From: Streptomyces fodineus
GTDB taxonomy: Bacteria > Actinomycetota > Actinomycetes > Streptomycetales > Streptomycetaceae
Direction: 5' to 3'
DNA length: 64,000 bases
NCBI RefSeq assembly: GCF_001735805.1
Contig: NZ_CP017248.1
Span: 9,114,001 to 9,178,000, forward strand
In this document: positions 52,231 through 60,782 of the stretch, piece after piece
Layout: every line of letters starts with the position of its first letter
How positions within the stretch are numbered: the stretch's first letter is position 1
The notes under the pieces: generated by a model
What the model saw: only the letters and a program-made list of their open reading frames with translations
What the model was told of the DNA's origin: nothing
Databases searched by the model: none
Program-made: the position numbers and the translations under genes

Positions 52231-53442
52231 GTGAGCACCTCCTCAGTACCGCGGCCCGAGTCGGCCGCCGCCCCGTCCCGTCCCGTCCGTCCCCCGACCC
52301 TGCCCTGGATCGCCCGGCGCAGGATGCCCGAAGGGGCGCTCCCGGCCCTCGCCCTGTTCGCGGCCGTCCGGTTCGCCGGGATCCTCGTGGTGATCCTCGC
52401 GAACGGTGTCCGAGGTCATCCTCTGGTCAAGAGCCTGGCCCACTCCTGGGACTCCCGCTGGTATCTGCACATCGCCGCCCATGGCTACGGCGACAAGATC
52501 TGGATCAGCCCGCAGGGCGCCGTGCAGACCGACTGGGCGTTCTTCCCGCTGTATCCGGGGCTCATCAGGGCGCTGAGCACCATCCTGCCGTTCACCCCGG
52601 GGCAGGCCGCGCTGCTGATCTCCTGGATCGCCGCGGGCGTGGCGGCGTACGGTGTGTACGTCATCGGACACCACCTTTACGGCCGCGGGGTCGCCACCGC
52701 GCTGGTCGCCCTGTGGGCCGCCATGCCGCACTCGGTGGAACTGACCATCGCCTACACCGAGTCGCTGTTCGCCGCGCTGGCCATCTGGTCCCTGTACTGC
52801 GTGCTCAAGCGCCGCTGGCTGTGGGCCGGCGTCCTGGCCGCGCTGGCGGGCCTGTCCCGGCCCAGTGGTTTCGCGATCGCGCTGGCCGTCTCCCTCGCCG
52901 CCGGCTACGAGGCGCTACGGCAGCGCGGCCGGGTCCCGGTGAGCCTGTGGGCCGGTGCCGTCCTGGCCCCGCTGGGCTGGCTCGGCTATGTGCTGTGGGT
53001 GGGCACCCAGACCGGAGACCTGCTCGGCGGGTACTTCAAGGTGCAGAGTGCCTGGGACTCCCGCTTCGACTTCGGGCTCGGCTCGGCGCGCTTCGTGAAA
53101 GCCCTGCTGCTGCACGGCGGCGGCGCGGTCTATCCGGTGGCCCTGGTGATCGTGGCGGTCGGCGTGCTGCTGTTCGCGCTGCTGTGCCTGGAACGCGCAC
53201 CGCTGGTCCTCGTAGTCTTCGCCGGGGTCCTGGTCCTCCTCGTGGTCGGCGGTTCCGGCTCCTTCTCCTCCAAGCCGCGCTTCCTGCTGCCCGCCTTCCC
53301 GCTCCTCATCCCCATGGCCCGGGCACTGGTGAGAACCTGGCGGGTCCGGCCGGCCCACGCCGTGGTCGTCTACAGCGGCCTCACCGCCGCGTCCCTGTTG
53401 TTCGGCGCCTATGTGACGGCGGTGGCCCACTCACCGCTGTGA
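52231..53442 (+). CDS. PIG-V-like mannosyltransferase, membrane
   Basis: About 403 residues with eight to ten membrane segments. After a basic, Pro-rich N-terminus, FAAVRFAGILVVILANG precedes the extracytoplasmic loop HSWDSRWYLHIAAHGYGDKI, with the DSRWY motif typical of the GPI-mannosyltransferase V-like family in actinobacteria, which use polyprenyl-phosphate mannose. The frame also starts at GTG 52213; a TAACCT -10-like box at 52204 favours the later GTG 52231. A C-terminal SGSFSSKPRFLLPAFPLLIP is typical. Confidence 0.85.
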   Translation: MSTSSVPRPESAAAPSRPVRPPTLPWIARRRMPEGALPALALFAAVRFAGILVVILANGVRGHPLVKSLAHSWDSRWYLHIAAHGYGDKIWISPQGAVQTDWAFFPLYPGLIRALSTILPFTPGQAALLISWIAAGVAAYGVYVIGHHLYGRGVATALVALWAAMPHSVELTIAYTESLFAALAIWSLYCVLKRRWLWAGVLAALAGLSRPSGFAIALAVSLAAGYEALRQRGRVPVSLWAGAVLAPLGWLGYVLWVGTQTGDLLGGYFKVQSAWDSRFDFGLGSARFVKALLLHGGGAVYPVALVIVAVGVLLFALLCLERAPLVLVVFAGVLVLLVVGGSGSFSSKPRFLLPAFPLLIPMARALVRTWRVRPAHAVVVYSGLTAASLLFGAYVTAVAHSPL

Positions 53443-53449
53443 GCCGTCA

Positions 53450-53895
53450 CCGGCTCGGCAAGCGGCGGGCTGCCGGAGGCCCACGGGGCCACCAGCAGGG
53501 CGCTGATCCAGACCGGCGAGCGGTGGCCGAACCCGCCGCCGATCGCGGCGCCGCCCAGGACCGGACCGAGGGCGGCGCCGACGTTCGGCGCCGACGTCGC
53601 GAACGCGCCCGCGAGGGGCGGCGCGGTAGATGCCTCGTCCGAGCCCAGGCCCGCACCGGGATGAGCGCGAGGGTGGCCACGATGTCACCGGGGGCCAGGG
53701 CGGGCAGCGGCCGGCCGGTAAGCGGCGCGACCCCGCCCGCCGCCCGCACCGGCAGGGGCCGCCGGTGCGCCCACGTCACCCCCGGCGAGCGCGCCGAAGC
53801 CGAAGAGCGACGGCACCACCGGCACCCGGCCGGCGCCGAGCCCGGCCACGTCCGTGGCCGGTGGCGCGAGGTGGTTGAAGGGGCGGAATGGCGGC
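53450..53895 (-). pseudogene. Decayed MFS transporter
   Basis: On the minus strand LAPPATDVAGLGAGRVPVVP (about 53825-53885) and APNVGAALGPVLGGAAIGGG (about 53540-53600, with GHRSPVWISALLVA after it) match two segments of DHA1-type major facilitator exporters, but they lie in different frames, and the pieces between are scrambled. No start or full-length frame exists. With the next relic, this makes 53443-54347 a stretch of broken genes. Confidence 0.65.
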
Positions 53896-53929
53896 GCCGT
53901 TGACGAGCGCGGCGAGAGGGCGTCACCGG

Positions 53930-54090
53930 CAGCCGGGGCTTGCCCCGGCACCCGCAGTTCCGCGCGTACGCCGCTGCCGGGGACGTGGGACTCGATCCGG
54001 CCGCCCGGCACCGACCGGGCCATCGCGGCCAGGGCGGGCGCGGACAGCAGGGGCCACCGCCGGGAACGCCGAGCGCCGGCCGGGAGCCTG
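53930..54090 (-). pseudogene. Possible sensor-kinase C-terminal relic
   Basis: The minus-strand stretch LAAMARSVPGGRIESHVPGS followed by GVRAELRVPG resembles the final strand region of a histidine-kinase ATPase domain (GG-x-I-x-s-x-P-G-G-x-R-A-x-L-P). It is short, has no upstream kinase features and no start. The remainder up to 54347 holds nothing I recognise. Confidence 0.35.
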
Positions 54091-54347
54091 CCAAGCGCGG
54101 CATCTGCGGGCACGCCCACCACACAGGCGAGTGTGGCGAAGTCGCAGGTGCGCGTGCCGACGACATGGACGCGGGCGGCGAGAACGCGGACCCGTGACGG
54201 TGACGACCGATGAGTGCGGTGGTTCACGACAGGTGAGTGATGCGGGAAACGGACCTCCAGCCGAGCGGCGCCACCGGACCACCGCAGGGTGTTGTGCGAA
54301 AGCCGTGAATCGGGGTAGGCGGGGGGACGCCCGAGGAAAGGATCGTC

Positions 54348-54668
54348 ATGACGACCTTCGTGATCAGCGTTCCCGGCACCTTCACCGCCGACATCGGGAC
54401 GGATACCCGTACCCGCCTGGCAACGGCGCTCAGGCCCGCCGATCCACACGGCACCCGGATGGGAAGCGCCGAAGGCCTGGACGTGCTCAGCGTCAACGAG
54501 GACAACACCTTCACCCTCCGCCTGAGCGTCGAGGCGGACACCCGCCGGCATGCCGAGGAGGAGGCCCGGCGGCTCGCCGACTCGGCCCTGCGGGACGCGG
54601 GACTGGACGAGCGGAGCGCGCCGCTGGGGCCCGCCGTGATCACCGGGATCGACTCCGAGGTGCGCTGA
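54348..54668 (+). CDS. Small hypothetical protein, 106 residues
   Basis: MTTFVISVPGTFTADIGTDT, then NTFTLRLSVEADTRRHAEEE and ADSALRDAGLDERSAPL. A small alpha/beta protein with regularly spaced hydrophobic positions and no signal or membrane segment; resembles unknown Streptomyces proteins of this size. ATG 54348 has AAAGGA upstream and clear coding bias. Confidence 0.7.
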   Translation: MTTFVISVPGTFTADIGTDTRTRLATALRPADPHGTRMGSAEGLDVLSVNEDNTFTLRLSVEADTRRHAEEEARRLADSALRDAGLDERSAPLGPAVITGIDSEVR

Positions 54669-54789
54669 CCGGGAGTCGTACCACGGCCCGCTCATGGGGC
54701 GAGATCATCCGGTTTAGGTAAAATCTAGACGTTTGCCGAAAATTCAGGCGGCCGGTCATCGAAGGCCACCGCCCCGCCGGAAGTGATCG

Positions 54790-55620
54790 ATGCCCCGCAA
54801 GCGCTCCATGGACGACGGCGACGAGCTGCTGGCCAGGCTCGGCTCGCTCACCGCCCAGGCGCGCGAGCGCGCGGAGCTGCAGCGCACCCAGGTCGAGCTG
54901 GCCATCGCCCTGCAGCGCGGCATGCTGCCCCGGGACCTGCCCACCGCTCCCGGCCTGCACCTCGCCGTCCGCTACACACCGGCCAACCTCGGCCTCAACG
55001 TGGGCGGCGACTGGTACGACGCGTTCGACCTGCCCGACGGCCGGATCGGGCTGTCCATCGGCGACGTCCAGGGGCACAACATCGAGGCCGCCGCCTTCAT
55101 GGGCCAGGTGCGGGCCGGGCTGCGCGCTCTGGCCTCCGTGACCGGCGAACCGGGCGAACTCCTCGCCCGCACCAACGAGCTGCTGCTCTCGCTGGGTACC
55201 GAGCTGTTCGCCACCTGCACCTTCATGCGCCTCGACCCGGCCACGGGAGTGCTGGAGAGCGCACGGGCCGGCCACATTCCGTTCGTGTGGGCCACGGCGG
55301 ACGGCAAGTCCGGCGTCGTCGACGACGAGGGAGGGCCGCCGCTCGGCATCGAGAAGGGCATGGAGTTCCCGGTGAGCCGACACCGGCTCACCACCGGCGG
55401 CGTGTTCGTCCTGCTCACCGACGGCGTGGTGGAGGGCCCCTCGCTGAACATCGAGCACGGCCTGGACCAGGTGGTACGCCTCGCCGGTATCGCCGCCGTC
55501 GCCGGCCTGGAGGCCCAGGCGCTGGCCGCCGCCGTGATCAAGGGCGCGGAGAGCGTCGGCCACGAGGACGACGCGGCCGTCCTCGTCGTCGGACTGGACG
55601 GCCCCGGAAGCCGGCCGTGA
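54790..55620 (+). CDS. Soluble PP2C/SpoIIE-family phosphatase
   Basis: 276 residues, essentially the catalytic domain: a short helix (LLARLGSLTAQARERAELQR) leads to LQRGMLPRDLPTAPGLHLAV, then NVGGDWYDAFDLPDGRIGLS, IGDVQGHNIEAAAFMGQVR and VLLTDGVVEGPS. The Asp residues of the metal site are present. It lacks sensor or membrane parts, but the MASE1 protein gene follows, suggesting the two act together. Confidence 0.93.
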   Translation: MPRKRSMDDGDELLARLGSLTAQARERAELQRTQVELAIALQRGMLPRDLPTAPGLHLAVRYTPANLGLNVGGDWYDAFDLPDGRIGLSIGDVQGHNIEAAAFMGQVRAGLRALASVTGEPGELLARTNELLLSLGTELFATCTFMRLDPATGVLESARAGHIPFVWATADGKSGVVDDEGGPPLGIEKGMEFPVSRHRLTTGGVFVLLTDGVVEGPSLNIEHGLDQVVRLAGIAAVAGLEAQALAAAVIKGAESVGHEDDAAVLVVGLDGPGSRP

Positions 55621-55808
55621 CGGTCACCGTGCGAACGGATGCGGACCCGGCGCCGAGACGCCCGGCAGGCCATGACCGAAGCGGATCCGAGCCCATCCCC
55701 GATCTCCCCGGCCGGCCACGGCGCATGCGGCCCGGGATTCAGCCATAGGGCCGGACCGCACCGGCTCTCGCCTCGCCGAGCCGAGGCCGTCGGTGTGAGA
55801 TTGCTGCT

Positions 55809-56822
55809 GTGGTGGGTATCGAGGATCTGCGCCGGCCGGGCGGTTACGCCGTCCAGGTACTGGCCGTCGCGGCCTGCTACTACGGCTCGGCCCGCCTCGG
55901 ACTCCTGCGCCGGCTCTCCGTCGAGGGCGCCGTCGTCACCCCCATCTGGCCGCCGACCGGCGTCGCCGTCGCCGCCCTGCTGATCCTCGGCCTGCGCGTC
56001 TGGCCCGGCATCACCATCGGCGCCCTGTTCGCCGTGATGTCCCTCACCACCCCGCGCCTCGATGTGCTCGGCACCCTCGCCGGCCAGACCGGCGCGCCGG
56101 TGTGTGCGGCGCTCCTGCTGCGCCGGGCCCGCTTCCACCTCGACCTCGGCCGGCTGAGGGACGGCGTCGCCCTGGTGTTCCTGGGCGCGCTGACCGCCAT
56201 GCTGATCAGCTCGACGGTCGGCGTGGGCCTCCTCGTCGTCACGGACAAGCTGGACGCACACAGCTTCTGGCCGGTCTGGCTGGCCTGGTGGGTCGGCGAC
56301 GCCATGGGGGTCCTGCTCGTCACCCCGCTGCTGCTGTTGCTGCACGGAGCGCGCTGGCCGCCGTCCCCGGCCCGCTGGAAGGAGGCGACCGCACTGGCCG
56401 TGGCCGCCTGCTGTCTCGTGCCCGTGTCCGTCTACAACTCGATCAGCGTGCTCTTCCTCGTCTACCCGCTCCTCATCTGGGCCGCCCTGCGCTTCCAGCT
56501 CGTGGGCAGCATGCTGTGCGCGCTGCTGACATCCGTGGTGGCCGCCGTCGCCGCGACGGACGGCGCCGGGGCGTTCGCGGGGCTGACCCGGATCGAGATC
56601 ATGGCCAAGCTCCAGGCGTTCAACGGCTCGATGGCCCTGACCGCGCTCCTGCTGTCCGCCCTGATCACCGAGCAGCGCAACACCCGGCGCTCGGTGGAGA
56701 AGGCCTGCCAGGAACTGGTCGAGGTACTGGAACACCTCACCGCCGGCGAGGCCCCGCCGCCCCGGCCACCGGCAGGCGTCGAGGACACCGACGACGGGAC
56801 CAGGCGCAACCGGAGCCTGTGA
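55809..56822 (+). CDS. MASE1-domain membrane protein
   Basis: 337 residues with about eight membrane segments forming a MASE1 sensor domain: AVAACYYGSARLGLLRRLSV, then TPIWPPTGVAVAALLILGLR and WPVWLAWWVGDAMGVLLVTP. The C-terminus is a short cytoplasmic helix (KACQELVEVLEHL) with no output domain. Such proteins usually sit before a kinase or phosphatase; here the phosphatase is the separate gene 188 bp upstream. It starts at GTG 55809 or 55812. Confidence 0.88.
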   Translation: MVGIEDLRRPGGYAVQVLAVAACYYGSARLGLLRRLSVEGAVVTPIWPPTGVAVAALLILGLRVWPGITIGALFAVMSLTTPRLDVLGTLAGQTGAPVCAALLLRRARFHLDLGRLRDGVALVFLGALTAMLISSTVGVGLLVVTDKLDAHSFWPVWLAWWVGDAMGVLLVTPLLLLLHGARWPPSPARWKEATALAVAACCLVPVSVYNSISVLFLVYPLLIWAALRFQLVGSMLCALLTSVVAAVAATDGAGAFAGLTRIEIMAKLQAFNGSMALTALLLSALITEQRNTRRSVEKACQELVEVLEHLTAGEAPPPRPPAGVEDTDDGTRRNRSL

Positions 56823-57009
56823 GCTCCGCGGGATGGCGCGTCTCCGTCCGGGCGGCTGGGCGCAGAGGGACACGGAAGCGCGGCTCCGGGTGCCAGGGTG
56901 GTTGCCCGCGCCGCCACCTCGCGGCGTGTCGAACGGCCGGTCCGGGGCACCGGGAGACGATGGGCGGAGCCCGGACGGGTACGGGCCGGACCGGAGGGAC
57001 GGAAGCGGC

Positions 57010-58875
57010 ATGGACCAGCGGACGGTGAGCGCGGCGGGCCGCCGAACCGGGACCGCCCGGCCAGGCCCCGGCCGCGCGGAGCGGCAGGACGGCACGACGT
57101 GCGATGGCACAGCCCGCGACGGCACGGCTCGCGACGGCATGGTCCGAGACGGCACGACCGGCGAGGGCTGGGACCGAGACGGTACGACCGCCCGGCCGGA
57201 CTCCGGCCGAGCGGAACGGCAGTACGGGACCTCCTGCGACGGCACGACCGGCGATGGCACGACGCGCGACGCCATGGCTCACGACGGCGAGACCGGCGAC
57301 GGCTTGGTCCGAGACGGTACGACCGCCCGGCCACACTCCGGCGGCGCAGAACCGCACGACGGCACGTCCCTCGATGGCCCGACCTTCGATGACGCGACCG
57401 GCGACGGCCCGACCCGCGACGGTACGACCGGCGACGGCCCGACCCGCGACGGTACGACCGGCGACGGCCCGACCCGCGACGGTACGACCGGCGACGATAC
57501 GACCGGCGACGGTACGACCCCCGACGGTACGACCCGAGCCGCCACGGCCGTACATCCCCCGGACGCCGTCGACGCGCGTCGACGTATCCCGCGCACCGAC
57601 CGCCTGCTGCGCGACCCCCGGCTGTCCGTGGCGGTGGAGCGGCTCGGCGTCGATGTGGTGAAGGGTGCTGTGCGGGAGGCGCAGCGGCGGGCCCGCGAGG
57701 GGCGCATCCCGCCCGAGGATGTGCCGGAGACGGCCCTCGCCCTCCTGCCCGGTACCGCGTGCGGCCTGCGGCCGGTGATCAACGCCACCGGTGTGCTGCT
57801 GCACACCAACCTGGGCCGGGCCACGCTGTCGGCCGCCGCCCGGCAGGCCGTGCAGGAGGCCGCCGGGCCCACGGACGTCGAACTGGACCTGGCCACCGGC
57901 GTACGCGCTCGCCGTGGCCGCTCCGCCCTCGCCGCCCTGCGCGGGCGCGTGCCGTCCGCCGGGGCCGCGCATGTCGTCAACAACGGCGCCGCCGCGCTCG
58001 TGCTCGCCGCCACCGCTCTCGCGGCCGGCAGGGAAGTCGTCGTCAGCCGGGGCGAGATGGTGGAGATCGGCGACGGTTTCCGGCTGCCCGACCTGCTCGT
58101 GTCGACCGGTGCCCGGCTCCGCGAGGTCGGTACGACCAACCGCACGAGCGCCGCCGACTACGCCGCCGTGATCGGCCCCGACACCGGGTTCGTGCTGAAG
58201 GTGCATCCGTCCAACTTCCGTATCACCGGCTTCACCCGGTCCGCCCAGACCGCCGAACTCACCGGTCTCGGCGTGCCGGTCGTCGTCGACATCGGCTCCG
58301 GACTGCTCGCCCCGCATCCGGCCCTGCCCGACGAACCCGACGCCGAGACCCAGCTCCGTGCCGGTGCCTCGCTGGTCACCGCGAGCGGCGACAAACTGCT
58401 GGGCGGCCCCCAGTGCGGACTGCTGCTCGGCGACCCGGACCTGGTCACGGCCCTCGCCCGGCACCCGCTGGCCCGCGCCCTGCGCGTCGACAAGCTGACC
58501 CTGGCCGCACTGAAGGCCACCCTCACCGGCCCGCCCACCCCGACCGCCCGCGCTCTCACCGCCGACCCCGCCCGCCTGCGCACCCGCGCGGACCGGCTCG
58601 CCCATGGCCTCGCCGCCGATGGCATCGACGTACGGGCCGTCGCGTCCGCCGCCACCGTCGGCGGCGGGGGCGCCCCCGGAGTCACCCTGCCCAGCGCGGC
58701 CCTCTCCCTGCCCGAGCCGTACGCCGCCGCGCTGCGCACCGGCTCCGTGCCCGTCGTCGGACGGCTGGAGTCGGGCCGCTGCCTGCTGGACCTGCGCGCG
58801 GTACCGGAGCAGGACGACGAGCGGCTGGCCCAGGCCGTGCGGTCGGTCCGGCCGGGCGGGGAAGGGCGGGCGTGA
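57010..58875 (+). CDS. selA: L-seryl-tRNA(Sec) selenium transferase with repeat-built N-terminal extension
   Basis: From ATG 57010 (GGAAG upstream) the protein is 621 residues. The SelA core begins near residue 193 (IPRTDRLLRDPRL), carries INATGVLLHTNLGRATL and the PLP Lys462 in TASGDKLLGGPQCG, and converts Ser-tRNA(Sec) to Sec-tRNA. Residues ~20-190 are Asp-Gly-Thr-rich repeats absent from usual ~430-residue SelA. No ATG, GTG, TTG or CTG occurs in frame between TTG 57304 and the core, so at least ~95 repeat residues must be translated. Confidence 0.88.
   Translation: MDQRTVSAAGRRTGTARPGPGRAERQDGTTCDGTARDGTARDGMVRDGTTGEGWDRDGTTARPDSGRAERQYGTSCDGTTGDGTTRDAMAHDGETGDGLVRDGTTARPHSGGAEPHDGTSLDGPTFDDATGDGPTRDGTTGDGPTRDGTTGDGPTRDGTTGDDTTGDGTTPDGTTRAATAVHPPDAVDARRRIPRTDRLLRDPRLSVAVERLGVDVVKGAVREAQRRAREGRIPPEDVPETALALLPGTACGLRPVINATGVLLHTNLGRATLSAAARQAVQEAAGPTDVELDLATGVRARRGRSALAALRGRVPSAGAAHVVNNGAAALVLAATALAAGREVVVSRGEMVEIGDGFRLPDLLVSTGARLREVGTTNRTSAADYAAVIGPDTGFVLKVHPSNFRITGFTRSAQTAELTGLGVPVVVDIGSGLLAPHPALPDEPDAETQLRAGASLVTASGDKLLGGPQCGLLLGDPDLVTALARHPLARALRVDKLTLAALKATLTGPPTPTARALTADPARLRTRADRLAHGLAADGIDVRAVASAATVGGGGAPGVTLPSAALSLPEPYAAALRTGSVPVVGRLESGRCLLDLRAVPEQDDERLAQAVRSVRPGGEGRA
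57070..57520. repeat. Nested in-frame repeats in the 5' part of selA
   Basis: A 135-bp higher-order unit recurs at 57070, 57205 and 57340 (exactly 45 codons apart), followed by three perfect 30-bp units at 57400-57429, 57430-57459 and 57460-57489 and degenerate copies to about 57520. All periods are multiples of three. In the selA frame they spell Asp-Gly-Thr-Thr-Gly-Asp-Gly-Pro-Thr-Arg. Confidence 0.9.
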
Positions 58876-60710
58876 TGCGGGTTCTCGCCACCGCCGGCCA
58901 TGTCGACCACGGCAAGTCCGCGCTGGTCCGGGCCCTCACCGGCATGGAACCCGACCGTTACGCGGAGGAGCGCCGCCGGGGGCTCACCCTCGACCTGGGG
59001 TTCGTGTGGACGCGGCTCGGTCCGGACGAGGACCACCTCGCCTTCGTCGACGTGCCCGGGCACGAACGCTTCGTGCCGACCATGCTGGCCGGAGTCGGGC
59101 CGGTGCCGGCCGTGCTGTTCGTGGTCGCCGCCGACCAGGGCTGGCAACCCCAGTCGCAGGAGCACCTGGCCGTCCTCGACGCCCTCGGCGTCCGGCACGC
59201 CGTCCTCGCGGTGACCCGCAGCGACCTCGCCGACCCCGAACCCGCACGCGCCGACGCCGTCGAGCGACTGGCCCGGACCTCCCTCGGCAAGGTGCCCGCG
59301 GTCGCCGTGAGCGCGGTCACCGGTGCGGGACTCGACGAGCTGCGCGATGAACTGGCCGGACTGGTCCGTGAGTTGGCCGATCCCGACCCCGGCGCCGATG
59401 TACGGCTGTGGCTCGACCGGGCCTTCACCGTGCGCGGGCACGGCACCGTGGTGACCGGCACCCTCGGCGCGGGCACCCTGCGGGTCGGCGACCGGCTGGC
59501 GTCCGGGGACGGCCCGGGCGTGTTCCGGGTGCGCGGGCTGCAGACGCTGCACGAGGAGCGGACGGCCGTCAGCGGGGTGGCCCGTGTGGCGGTCAACGTG
59601 CACGGGCCGGGCGACGACGCGCTGCGCCGGGGCCAGGTGCTGCTCACCCCGGACCGCTGGCTCCGCACCGAGGTGCTCGACGTCCGGGTCACCGGCGAGC
59701 CGGCCGCTGATCTGCCCCGCTCGGTCACCCTGCACATCGGCACCGCCGCCGTACCCGTCACCGTCCGCCCGCTCGGCGAGGACACCGCCCGGCTCACCCT
59801 CGCCCGGGGCCTGCCCCTGCGGGTCGGCGACCGCGCGGTGCTGCGCGAACCCGGCGGCAGCCGCATGCCCTGCGGGGTTACCGTCCTCGACGTACGACCG
59901 CCCCGGCTGACCCGGCGCGGCGCCGGCCGGGCCCGTGCCGCCGAGCTCGCCGCCCTGACCGGCCGCCCCGACGGCGCCGCCGAACTGCGCCGCCGCAGAC
60001 TGATCCGACGCGCCGACCTGCTGGCGATGGGCGTCCCGGCCCCTGTCGAACCCGTCGCGGGGGACTGGCTGGCGGACGACACATACTGGGACGCCCTGAA
60101 GGGCCGGCTGGTCGGCGAGGTCGTACGGTACGCAAAGGAACACCCGCTGGAGCCGGGCCTGCCCGCCGAGGCGGCCCGACGGCTGCTCGGTCTGCCCGAC
60201 CGGTCCCTCGTCGACGCCCTGACCGAAGCCACGCCTCAACTCCGGTGCCACCAGGGCAGGTTGTACTCCGCGGACAGTCTCCGTCCCGCGCTGCCCCCGC
60301 CGGTCCGCGCCGCCTTGGACGCCGTACGCCAGGACCTCGCCCGTACGCCCTTTCGTGCGCCCGAGGCCGGTCGGCTCGCCGAACTGGGCCTGGAACGCCG
60401 GGCGTTGGCCGCCTGCGTCACGGCCGGGGCGCTGCTGCGGATCGCCGACGGGATCGTGCTGCTGCCCGGCGCCGACACCCAGGCCGCCGCCGTACTGCGC
60501 ACCCTGCCCCAGCCGTTCACGCTCAGCGAGGCCCGGCGCGCACTGGACACCACCCGCCGGGTGGCCGTACCGCTGCTGGAGTTCCTGGACGCCCGCGGCC
60601 ACACCGAGCGCGTCGACGACCAGCGCCGGCGCTGCCGTACGGGCGCGGAGGACGGAGGCGGACGGGAATCGAACCCGCCGGCCCGAGATCCTCGGGCCCC
60701 TCGGTTTTGA
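58875..60710 (+). CDS. selB: Selenocysteine-specific elongation factor
   Basis: 611 residues. G-domain motifs: GHVDHGKS (8-15), DVPGHERF, TRSDLAD, followed by EF-Tu-like barrels (RGHGTVVTGTLGAGTLRVGD) and winged-helix C-terminal domains that bind SECIS hairpins. ATG 58875 overlaps the selA stop by 1 nt. The natural end of the family appears near RVDDQRRRC, but the frame continues through about 20 residues that overlap the tRNA-Sec gene and stops at UGA 60708-60710. Confidence 0.93.
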   Translation: MRVLATAGHVDHGKSALVRALTGMEPDRYAEERRRGLTLDLGFVWTRLGPDEDHLAFVDVPGHERFVPTMLAGVGPVPAVLFVVAADQGWQPQSQEHLAVLDALGVRHAVLAVTRSDLADPEPARADAVERLARTSLGKVPAVAVSAVTGAGLDELRDELAGLVRELADPDPGADVRLWLDRAFTVRGHGTVVTGTLGAGTLRVGDRLASGDGPGVFRVRGLQTLHEERTAVSGVARVAVNVHGPGDDALRRGQVLLTPDRWLRTEVLDVRVTGEPAADLPRSVTLHIGTAAVPVTVRPLGEDTARLTLARGLPLRVGDRAVLREPGGSRMPCGVTVLDVRPPRLTRRGAGRARAAELAALTGRPDGAAELRRRRLIRRADLLAMGVPAPVEPVAGDWLADDTYWDALKGRLVGEVVRYAKEHPLEPGLPAEAARRLLGLPDRSLVDALTEATPQLRCHQGRLYSADSLRPALPPPVRAALDAVRQDLARTPFRAPEAGRLAELGLERRALAACVTAGALLRIADGIVLLPGADTQAAAVLRTLPQPFTLSEARRALDTTRRVAVPLLEFLDARGHTERVDDQRRRCRTGAEDGGGRESNPPARDPRAPRF

Positions 60711-60745
60711 AGACCGGGAGGGCCACCAGGCACCCACACGCCTCC
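60653..60745 (-). tRNA. selC: tRNA-Sec (anticodon UCA)
   Basis: Read on the minus strand, a 93-nt tRNA begins GGAGGCGTGTGG and ends CGCCTCC plus a discriminator G, no CCA encoded. The anticodon loop is CTTCAAA (UCA). The long variable arm GGCCCGAG-GAT-CTCGGGCC and T-loop GGGTTCGATTCCCG identify it as tRNA-Sec. Seven acceptor pairs are clean; the eighth, expected in bacterial tRNA-Sec, is a T/C mismatch. It lies antisense to the selB end. Confidence 0.95.
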
Positions 60746-60782
60746 ACCGCCCGTCAGGCTACTGCCCCAGGAGACCGCCGGT

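Noticed and set aside
54972..57275. Very long minus-strand open frame with VVPSR-type repeats
   Set aside because: It is antisense to the PP2C, MASE1 and selA genes, has no start context, and its repeats are simply the complement of the in-frame selA repeats.
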